This document shows, piece by piece, positions 6,799-12,458 of a stretch of DNA of 12,458 bases. The position numbers and the translations under genes were made by a program. The stretch covers positions 1 to 12,458 of the forward strand of contig JAPOXI010000011.1 of NCBI GenBank assembly GCA_026707185.1. Direction: 5' to 3'. The DNA is from Chloroflexota bacterium. Its GTDB lineage: Bacteria > Chloroflexota > UBA11872. Every line of letters starts with the position of its first letter. Position 1 is the stretch's first letter. The notes under the pieces are model-generated. The model made no database searches and was not told where the DNA came from. It saw only the letters and a list, made by a program, of their open reading frames with translations.

Positions 6799-6804
6799 TA
6801 TATT
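6799..6804 (+). promoter_or_regulatory. Putative -10 box for the DtxR-family gene
   Basis: TATATT is 5 of 6 to consensus and stands out in GC-rich sequence. It ends 9 nt before the ATG at 6814, leaving almost no 5' leader. No good -35 is seen; that position falls inside the palindrome at 6773-6787. Confidence 0.5.
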
Positions 6805-6813
6805 CAAGTGACT

Positions 6814-7482
6814 ATGCCAGAGCCGCGGATTTCGGCCAGCGAGCAGGACTACTTGCGCGCGATCTACGACGCGGGCGGGCACGAGCGGCGCGTGGGGACC
6901 GGCGAACTGGCGGGTCCGCTGAAGCTGACCCAGGGCGCGGTGACGGTGGCACTGCAGCGCCTGCAACAGAAGGGACTGGTCGACTATCAGCGCTACCAGG
7001 GCGCGCAACTGACCGATGAGGGTGAGCGCCACGCGCTGGAGATGGTTCGCCATCATCGGCTGATCGAGCGCTTCCTGGTGGAGTTCCTGGACTATGACTG
7101 GAACGACGTGCACGAGGAGGCCGACCGGTTGGAGCACGTGATTTCGGAGGAGATGGAGCGCCGGATCGCGGCCAAGGTCTCAGACCCGACGACCGATCCG
7201 CACGGTGACTCGATTCCGAATGAGGCGCTGGATGCGCTGCAGGCCGACGATGCCCGCCAGTTGACGGGCGTTGCCGACGGCACGGATTTCGTGGTGGTCC
7301 GGGTACGGGACCGCGACCGGGCGGTGCTGGAATACCTGACGGAAATCCAGCTCGTGCCGGGGACAAGGGCCACCGTGGTCCGGCGGCTACCCTTCGACGG
7401 GCCGCTGGTGGTGCGGATCGGGGGCGACGAGGTGGCGCTGAGCCAGACCGTCAGCGACAGCGTCTTTATTCGCGACCTATAG
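6814..7482 (+). CDS. DtxR/MntR-family metal-dependent transcriptional regulator
   Basis: This 222-residue cytoplasmic repressor has the full DtxR layout. A winged helix-turn-helix spans about 10-70 (YLRAIYDA, LKLTQGAVTVALQRLQQKGLV), the dimerisation/metal domain about 75-135, and an SH3/FeoA-like domain about 150-222. Aligned by eye to C. diphtheriae DtxR, the ancillary ligands are present (H81, E85, H100), as are E107 and H108 of the primary site. DtxR Met10 is replaced by D12 and DtxR Cys102 by D104. Asp at the first position is as in B. subtilis MntR (Asp8), and the all-O/N ligand set favours Mn(II) over Fe(II); this is an inference. ATG 6814 is preferred, with GTG 6808 two codons upstream an alternative. 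It converges on the metal ABC transporter operon and has a palindromic operator just upstream. Confidence 0.92.
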   Translation: MPEPRISASEQDYLRAIYDAGGHERRVGTGELAGPLKLTQGAVTVALQRLQQKGLVDYQRYQGAQLTDEGERHALEMVRHHRLIERFLVEFLDYDWNDVHEEADRLEHVISEEMERRIAAKVSDPTTDPHGDSIPNEALDALQADDARQLTGVADGTDFVVVRVRDRDRAVLEYLTEIQLVPGTRATVVRRLPFDGPLVVRIGGDEVALSQTVSDSVFIRDL

Positions 7483-7509
7483 CTCAGGCGCACCAGCCGG
7501 GGCGGTTAT

Positions 7510-8619
7510 CTAGCGGATGGCGGCGGCTCGGGCTTCGTTTCGGCCCTGGGGGGTGAGGCGGAGTTGGTCGTTCTCGTGGACGATGAGGCCGCGCTCGGTG
7601 GCGGTTTGGAGCACGCGGTCGGCGAATGCCGGAGGCCAGCGCATGTGGCGTTGCATGTGGTCGGGGCGGCTCTCGTCGGCCTCGGTGGGCGTGCCTTCGT
7701 GGGTTGCCAGGTGGATCAGCAGCATCTGGCGGGCGAAGGTCCAGCGCTGTCGCCGGCGGCGACGCGCGGTTGCGATGAGACCTCGCTGTGGCGCGAGAAA
7801 CAGAACCAGGACGAAGGCGATGCCGACGACAGTGGCCATCGACCCGGCGATGTTGGCGTCCAGCAGGCGAGCGAGCCAGTAGCCGCCAGCGGCCGAGGCG
7901 GCACCAATCATTACGCCAAGTGCGAGCATGCGAGGCAGGCGGTCTGTCAGCAGGTAGGCAGCGGCCGGGGGGCCGACCATTAGCGCCACGACAAGAATGG
8001 ACCCCACGGCATCGAAGGCACCAACGGCGGTGATCGAGACAAGCACCATCAGGCCATAGTGAACGAGCGCCGGTGAAAAGCCCAGAGCGGCGGCCAGCGC
8101 CGGGTCAAATGTGGCGAGTTTGAGTTCCTTGAAGAACAGGGCCGTGCACACGAGATTGATCAGCAGGATGGTGCCCATGACCCAGAGTGCGATTGGACCG
8201 AGATCGACGCCGAAGGGCGTGAAGCGGTTAAAGGGCGCGAAGGCGATTTCGCCAAGCAATACGGCGTCGCTGTCCAGATGCACGTCGCCGGCCAGGCTGG
8301 AAATCAGGATTACCGCAATCGAGAACAGGGCCGGGAAGACGAGACCGATCGCGGTGTCCTCGCGGACCAGACCGGTGCGGCTGACAGCTTCGACGAGAAC
8401 GACGGTGACTAAGCCAACCAGGGCGGCGCCCGCGATCAAGAGGGGAGAACTGAGATCAGCGACGACGAAGAAGGCCAGGACAATGCCAAGCAGGACCGTG
8501 TGGCTAATGGCGTCGCTCATCATGGCCATGCGGCGTAGCACGAGGAATGTCCCCGGAATCGCGCAGGCAGCGGACACCACGATGGCGACCAGCAAGACGT
8601 CGACCTGGGCCGACGTCAC
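7510..8619 (-). CDS. Metal ABC transporter permease 2 (ABC-3/TroD type) with C-terminal winged-helix-like domain
   Basis: This 369-residue inner-membrane permease should form, with its partner, the channel for Mn(II) (or Zn/Fe). Residues 1 to about 285 hold eight or nine hydrophobic helices with ABC-3 family signatures. These are FLVLRRMAMMSDAISHTVLLG near the N-terminus, FFKELKLATFDPALAAALGF (the ATPase-coupling region), VGAFDAVGSILVVALMVGPP, and a terminal VVGIAFVLVLFLAP. Residues about 293-369 are soluble and cytoplasmic: LLIHLATHEGTP, PPAFADRVLQTATERGLIV, LRLTPQGRNEA. The pattern is that of a winged helix-turn-helix such as the N-terminal domain of DtxR. The usual ABC-3 permease ends soon after the last helix (about 270-290 residues), so this tail is extra. 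The GTG start overlaps the upstream permease stop by 4 nt (GTGA). Confidence 0.92.
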   Translation of the reverse strand: MTSAQVDVLLVAIVVSAACAIPGTFLVLRRMAMMSDAISHTVLLGIVLAFFVVADLSSPLLIAGAALVGLVTVVLVEAVSRTGLVREDTAIGLVFPALFSIAVILISSLAGDVHLDSDAVLLGEIAFAPFNRFTPFGVDLGPIALWVMGTILLINLVCTALFFKELKLATFDPALAAALGFSPALVHYGLMVLVSITAVGAFDAVGSILVVALMVGPPAAAYLLTDRLPRMLALGVMIGAASAAGGYWLARLLDANIAGSMATVVGIAFVLVLFLAPQRGLIATARRRRRQRWTFARQMLLIHLATHEGTPTEADESRPDHMQRHMRWPPAFADRVLQTATERGLIVHENDQLRLTPQGRNEARAAAIR

Positions 8620-9749
8620 CGGACCTCACCAGGCGCGCGCCTGGTGCGCGCCAGCCGCGCCGCCTCGGCCAGACCCTGCGCCGTGAGCGACCACCCACCC
8701 CCATCGTGCCGCTGGGCCAGGCCGTCGGCAGCGAGTTCGCTCAGGGCGCGTTCCACCACGGCACGACCCCGAACGGCGTGCAGCGCCCCCACGTCGTGCG
8801 GATGCGTTGCATCGGATCCGTGCTGGGCGGCCAGGGCTGCCAGATCGGCAAGGACGGCCTCCAAGGCAAGCATCCGCTGGCTCCGCCAGGCGCGCAGTCG
8901 GGCCCAGACCAAGCCTCGTGCGGGGGCGAACAAAAGCGACACCACGACCAGGCCGGTGGCTACCAGCACGATCGTGGGACCGGTAGACGTCTCGGCCGTC
9001 GTACTCAGCACTGCCCCCAGCACACCGGCCGTGGCTCCAAATACCGCTGAGAGCGTGACCATTGTGCCCAGGCGGTTTGTCCACTGACGGGCGGCCGCGC
9101 CGGGCGCCACGACCATGGCGCTCATCAGAACGACTCCGACGGTCTTAAGGCCCACGACGATCGCGATGACGAGGAGGCTGGTGAGGAGTATGTCCAGCCG
9201 ACGGGTGGGTATTCCCAGGGTCGCGCCAAAGTCAGGGTCGAAGCTCAGCAGCTTGAATTCCTTCCAAAGCACGAGCAGGCCCAGGAGACCAAGGGCACCG
9301 ATGGCTGCCATGGTGATCACGTCGCTCTCGAGCATGGCAGCGGCTTGTCCGAAGAGAAAGCGGTCCAGCCCGGCTTTGCCAGCGGCAGGCTGCCGCTGGA
9401 TGAAGGTCAGCACGACCAGCCCGGCGCCGAAGAAGACGCTCAGCACGAGGGCCATAGCGGTGTCAGTCTTGATGCGAGAGGCGCGGACGACACTGACGAT
9501 GGCCACGGCTGCCAGCCAGCCCGCAACGGCCGCGCCGATCATCAGCACCAGGGGTGTGCGGCTGCCGGTGATGAGAAACGCCAGGGCCACGCCGGGTAGC
9601 GCTGCGTGGGACATCGCGTCGCCCAGGAGGGCCTGCCGACGGAGCACCGCGAAGGCTCCAAGGGCGCCGCTGACGATCCCCAACGTGGCCGATCCAAGTG
9701 CGACGGTACGCAGCGTGTAGTCCAGGAAGAGGTCGCCCAGGACATCCAC
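8616..9749 (-). CDS. Metal ABC transporter permease 1 (ABC-3/TroC type) with C-terminal winged-helix-like domain
   Basis: This 377-residue permease is paralogous to the one downstream. The membrane part (1 to about 285) shows FAVLRRQALLGDAMSHAALPG, IKTDTAMALVLSVFFGAGLV, LWKEFKLLSFDPDFGATLG (coupling region) and VGVVLMSAMVVAPGAAARQ, all characteristic of ABC-3 metal permeases. The long periplasmic loop with FIQRQPAAGKAGLDRFLFGQ is typical of the TroC/SitC member. Residues about 293-375 again form a soluble, winged-helix-like tail (VVERALSELAADGLAQ, SLTAQGLAEAARLA). A GTG at 9749 is the best start, 36 nt after the ATPase gene; no strong ribosome site is seen. Both permeases carrying the tail implies a tail pair in the assembled transporter. 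Confidence 0.92.
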   Translation of the reverse strand: MDVLGDLFLDYTLRTVALGSATLGIVSGALGAFAVLRRQALLGDAMSHAALPGVALAFLITGSRTPLVLMIGAAVAGWLAAVAIVSVVRASRIKTDTAMALVLSVFFGAGLVVLTFIQRQPAAGKAGLDRFLFGQAAAMLESDVITMAAIGALGLLGLLVLWKEFKLLSFDPDFGATLGIPTRRLDILLTSLLVIAIVVGLKTVGVVLMSAMVVAPGAAARQWTNRLGTMVTLSAVFGATAGVLGAVLSTTAETSTGPTIVLVATGLVVVSLLFAPARGLVWARLRAWRSQRMLALEAVLADLAALAAQHGSDATHPHDVGALHAVRGRAVVERALSELAADGLAQRHDGGGWSLTAQGLAEAARLARTRRAPGEVR

Positions 9750-9785
9750 CGGTGTAGCGAACCTATGGGCTTCCAGGTAAGACGG

Positions 9786-10571
9786 TCATGGGGTTGACTC
9801 AATTGCGCTTCCATTGGTGCGTCCGCCAATGCCGGCCACTCGTCCGCCGTAGGTGAGGCGCAGGTTGTCTTCGGTGAACACTTGACTCACTGGTCCGGCG
9901 GCGATTCGACGGACGTTCAGGAGCGTGACTTCGTCAAAGTACTCAGTCACGGTTTGGAGATCGTGGTGGACGGCCACTACGGTCTTGCCCTCAGCTCTGA
10001 GTGCTCGCAGCAGGTCCACGATGGCGCGTTCGGTGGTGGCGTCAACCCCCTGGAAGGGCTCATCCATCAGGTAAATCTGCGCCTTCTGCACGAGCGCCCT
10101 CGCCAGGAAGATCCGTTGCTGCTGCCCGCCCGAGAGCTGGCTGATCTGGCGATCGGCGAAGTCCTGCATGCCCACCTGCGCAAGGGCGGCAGTGGCGCGG
10201 GATCGCTCGGACCTGCCAGGGCGCCGGACCCACCCGAGACGGCCGTACGTTCCCATGGTGACGATATCGAGGGCCGTCGTGGGGAAGTCCCAATCGACGC
10301 TGCCACGCTGAGGCACGTAGGCCACCTGCGGCCGCTGCTCGGCATAGGGGCGGCCAAACACCAGCACCTCGCCGGCGGCTGGTCGCAGCAGGCCCAGCAC
10401 AGTTCGCAAGAGGGTGGTCTTGCCGGCACCGTTGGGGCCGACAATGGCCATGAGCACGCCGCGGGGTACTTCCAGGTCGACATCCCACAGGACTGGACGC
10501 TGCTGATAGGCCAGCGTGAGGTCCGTGGCCTGGATGGCGAGCGCGCTGCCAGTGCGCAGGCTGGTTCTCAC
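9786..10571 (-). CDS. Metal ABC transporter ATP-binding protein (Mn/Fe TroB/SitB type)
   Basis: This 261-residue ATPase powers metal import at the inner membrane. All motifs are intact: Walker [10 protein letters not shown] (45-53), Q-loop Q88 in [12 protein letters not shown], signature LSGGQQQR (146-153), Walker B IYLMDEP (166-172) and the H-loop in VHHD (201-204). The segment PQRxxVDWDFP is characteristic of the manganese/iron cluster (TroB, MntB, PsaB, SitB). It is not seen in ZnuC, which argues against a dedicated zinc transporter. The GTG start overlaps the stop of the binding-protein gene by 4 nt (GTGA), so the two are translationally coupled. An AGGAG lies just before it but is too close to be an ideal ribosome site. 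Confidence 0.95.
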   Translation of the reverse strand: MRTSLRTGSALAIQATDLTLAYQQRPVLWDVDLEVPRGVLMAIVGPNGAGKTTLLRTVLGLLRPAAGEVLVFGRPYAEQRPQVAYVPQRGSVDWDFPTTALDIVTMGTYGRLGWVRRPGRSERSRATAALAQVGMQDFADRQISQLSGGQQQRIFLARALVQKAQIYLMDEPFQGVDATTERAIVDLLRALRAEGKTVVAVHHDLQTVTEYFDEVTLLNVRRIAAGPVSQVFTEDNLRLTYGGRVAGIGGRTNGSAIESTP

Positions 10572-11551
10572 GCTCCTGTCAGGGCCTCAACAATGGTGTC
10601 GATGTTGTGGCGAATCATGCCGAGATACGTGCCCTCCGCCGTGCCTTCCGCACCCATCGCGTCAGAGAAGATTTCGCCACCGATGGTCACCGTGTGTCCG
10701 CGAGCGGCGGCCGCTTCGATTACTGCCTGGACGCCTTGATCGGGCACCGATGACTCTATGAAGACCGCCGGGATGCCACGGTCGCTAATGAATTGGGCAA
10801 GTTCCTGCACGTCAGCGGTGCTTGCTTCGCTTTCGGTGCTAATGCCCTGCAAGCCGCGCACCTCCAGGCCGTAGCGGTTCGCGAAGTAGTTGAAGGCGTC
10901 GTGCGCGGTGACCAAGACACGCACCCGCGATTCGATCTCCTGGGCCCGTGACTTGACATATGTGTCAAGTTTCTTGACTTCGGCCGTGAAGGCGGCGGCG
11001 TTGGTCCGGTAGACCTCCTTACCTTCAGGATCCATCGCGACAAGGGCGTCGCGAATGGTCCCGACGGCTGTTGACCAGAGATTCAGGTCGAACCAGACGT
11101 GCGGGTCATAGGCGCCATCGAATTCCGGCGGCGCCAAGAGGAGTTGGCGGTCGATGTCGTCGGTCACTCGAATCGAGTGGACCCCGAGCTCGGTGATCCG
11201 TTCGAGAACACCGGAGATACCGGCCTCCAAGTGCAGGCCATTCCAGAACACAGCGTCCGCGGCTTCGAGTCGGGTTATGTCGCTCTCGCTGGCGCGGTAG
11301 AGATGCGGGTCCACGCCCGGTCCCATCAGGCCGTGGGTTTGCACTCGGTCACCGCCAACCCGGCGTACCGCGTCGGCTATCTGCCCTGTTGTTGCGACGA
11401 CCCGGAGCGGACGTCCGTCCTCGCGCGTAACTGGCTCCGGGGCGAGCACGGTACTGGTGGCCGTTCGATCGGTTGTGGCGCCGCACGCCGTCAAAGCGGC
11501 AGCGCCAACGGCTACGGCTGCGGCGACGGCAAGCACGCGCAGCGCGCGCAT
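10568..11551 (-). CDS. Metal ABC transporter substrate-binding lipoprotein (cluster A-I, TroA/MntC/PsaA type)
   Basis: This 327-residue lipoprotein captures divalent metal outside the membrane and delivers it to the permeases. The signal peptide ends in a lipobox (LTAC, Cys23). The expected four metal ligands are H83 (VDPHLY), H151 (YDPHVWFD), H217 (TAHDAFNYF) and D297 ([10 protein letters not shown]). This is the His-His-His-Asp set of TroA, which binds both Zn and Mn; PsaA and MntC have Glu at the third position. The His-rich loop that marks many ZnuA proteins is missing. With the VDWDFP-type ATPase and a MntR-like regulator next door, Mn is the likeliest cargo, with Zn or Fe possible. It is first in a four-gene operon and has a good ribosome site (AAGGA, 7 nt before ATG 11551). 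Confidence 0.93.
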   Translation of the reverse strand: MRALRVLAVAAAVAVGAAALTACGATTDRTATSTVLAPEPVTREDGRPLRVVATTGQIADAVRRVGGDRVQTHGLMGPGVDPHLYRASESDITRLEAADAVFWNGLHLEAGISGVLERITELGVHSIRVTDDIDRQLLLAPPEFDGAYDPHVWFDLNLWSTAVGTIRDALVAMDPEGKEVYRTNAAAFTAEVKKLDTYVKSRAQEIESRVRVLVTAHDAFNYFANRYGLEVRGLQGISTESEASTADVQELAQFISDRGIPAVFIESSVPDQGVQAVIEAAAARGHTVTIGGEIFSDAMGAEGTAEGTYLGMIRHNIDTIVEALTGA

Positions 11552-11585
11552 GGTTCTTCCTTTCGATTCACGACTGCTCTTGAAC

Positions 11586-11619
11586 GCCGGCAGGCCCGCA
11601 CCTCACGCGGCCTGCCGGC
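11586..11619 (-). promoter_or_regulatory. GC-rich hairpin in the 5' leader of the metal transporter operon
   Basis: GCCGGCAGGCC (11586-11596) and GGCCTGCCGGC (11609-11619) form a perfect 11-bp stem with a 12-nt loop. It lies 35 nt upstream of the binding-protein ATG. If transcription starts about 7 nt past the putative -10, the stem sits at the very 5' end of the mRNA. On the minus strand no T-run follows it, so it is not an obvious terminator there. On the plus strand TTGTTT follows, but no plus-strand gene precedes it. Confidence 0.5.
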
Positions 11620-11625
11620 TTGTTT

Positions 11626-11654
11626 ATGGTACCTAAATAAATGTTTTTAGTGAA
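11626..11654 (-). promoter_or_regulatory. Putative promoter of the metal transporter operon
   Basis: On the minus strand TTCACT (11654-11649) and TACCAT (11631-11626) are 17 bp apart, each 4 of 6 to consensus. An overlapping TTGACT (11659-11654) is a better -35 but pairs poorly with any -10. The patch is markedly AT-rich. An imperfect inverted repeat, TTTATGGTACCTAAA (11623-11637), overlaps the -10 and could be an operator, although it does not match the palindrome at 6773-6787. Confidence 0.4.
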
Positions 11655-11853
11655 GTCAAATCTCTGGCCTCGACGGTGTAGGCGCTGGGTTGCGCCGTTG
11701 ATCTTGCTTGCAGGTACAGCGGATACGTGTGATGCGCAAGGCCAGCGGCCTCGTGGGTGAGGGAAGGGGCCCACGGCCGGACGCGGCGGGAATCGACGCT
11801 CGGCGCGCTCGATTGTCGCGGCCAGCACTGGAGCCAACATGGCGCCATAGGCA

Positions 11854-11887
11854 AACCGCCCCGCCGGCACTGGCCGGCGGGGCGGTT
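11854..11887 (-). terminator. Hairpin terminator after groEL
   Basis: A perfect 15-bp stem (AACCGCCCCGCCGGC and its complement) with a 4-nt loop lies 20 nt after the groEL stop codon. The minus-strand transcript continues with only a short T-run (TTTG), so termination may be weak or factor-assisted. Confidence 0.7.
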
Positions 11888-11907
11888 GAGCGATCCGAAA
11901 GGTGGAC

Positions 11908-12458
<551 letters not shown>

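Larger units (their letters stand above)
11552..11907. other. Non-coding region between groEL and the metal transporter operon
   Basis: This 356-bp stretch separates two minus-strand units. It holds the groEL terminator (11854-11887), an AT-rich putative promoter patch (about 11620-11660) in an otherwise GC-rich background, and a GC-rich hairpin (11586-11619). Between about 11662 and 11850 I see no gene, tRNA or convincing motif. Open frames there are short, unlike their neighbours in composition, and lack ribosome sites. Confidence 0.7.

Noticed and set aside
9882..10739. 285-codon plus-strand frame
   Set aside because: It is antisense to the ABC ATPase, whose Walker and signature motifs are all intact.
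9786..11551. ZnuAC (zinc-specific) identity for the transporter
   Set aside because: The ATPase has the Mn/Fe-type VDWDFP motif, the binding protein lacks a His-rich loop and has a TroA-like ligand set, and the nearby regulator is DtxR/MntR rather than Fur/Zur type.
11586..11625. Plus-strand rho-independent terminator (GC stem then TTGTTT)
   Set aside because: No plus-strand gene lies upstream for it to terminate. The T-run is broken, so I treat it as a leader hairpin instead.
11568..11870. 100-codon minus-strand frame in the groEL-transporter gap
   Set aside because: It overlaps the putative promoter, the leader hairpin and part of the terminator stem. It has no ribosome site and no protein-like hydrophobic pattern.

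Overview
This is a high-GC bacterial window (third codon positions mostly G or C, frequent GTG and TTG starts). It carries a chaperonin gene, an envelope copper/redox cluster and a manganese-type metal ABC uptake operon. The proteins that start 'HEGREV' and run on to 'VEPAYEGQPNGV', and the CopC-CopD arrangement, resemble what I recall from Chloroflexota genomes. That assignment is from memory and weak, because the window holds no rRNA or phylogenetic marker other than the end of groEL.

Layout. Positions 1-1036 (minus): the start of an unidentified enzyme, possibly of the iron-alcohol/glycerol-1-phosphate dehydrogenase type, preceded by a SAM-dependent methyltransferase. Positions 1037-1179: a divergent intergenic region with a nested inverted repeat. 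Positions 1180-5288 (plus): three exported proteins probably in one operon. They are a small His-rich membrane protein, a 472-residue protein with two tandem His-conserved domains apparently inserted into another domain, and a CopC-CopD-FixH-like-cytochrome c fusion. Positions 5285-6741 (minus): two exported proteins, a Tat/lipoprotein-type thioredoxin-fold protein and a small YtkA-like membrane protein, coupled by a TAATG junction. This operon meets the copper operon tail to tail with the two stop codons sharing one CTAG.

Positions 6742-6813: a 72-bp divergent control region with a perfect 15-bp palindrome, CAACCTgttAGGTTG, that overlaps the likely -35 regions of both directions. Positions 6814-7482 (plus): a DtxR/MntR-family regulator whose metal ligands are carboxylate-rich. 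Positions 7510-11551 (minus): a four-gene metal ABC transporter operon transcribed as binding lipoprotein, ATPase, permease, permease. The TroA-like His-His-His-Asp ligand set and the VDWDFP motif of the ATPase point to the Mn/Fe (Tro/Sit/Mnt) type rather than ZnuABC. Both permeases end in a winged-helix-like cytoplasmic domain. Positions 11552-11907: non-coding, with a putative promoter, a leader hairpin and the groEL terminator. Positions 11908-12458 (minus): the C-terminal third of GroEL.

How it may fit together (inference): the regulator senses intracellular Mn (or Fe/Zn). It probably controls itself and the divergent thioredoxin-like gene through the palindrome, and possibly the transporter operon. 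The plus-strand cluster looks like an envelope copper handling and delivery module. Three of its neighbouring exported proteins would begin with histidine once the signal peptide is removed, as in CopC.
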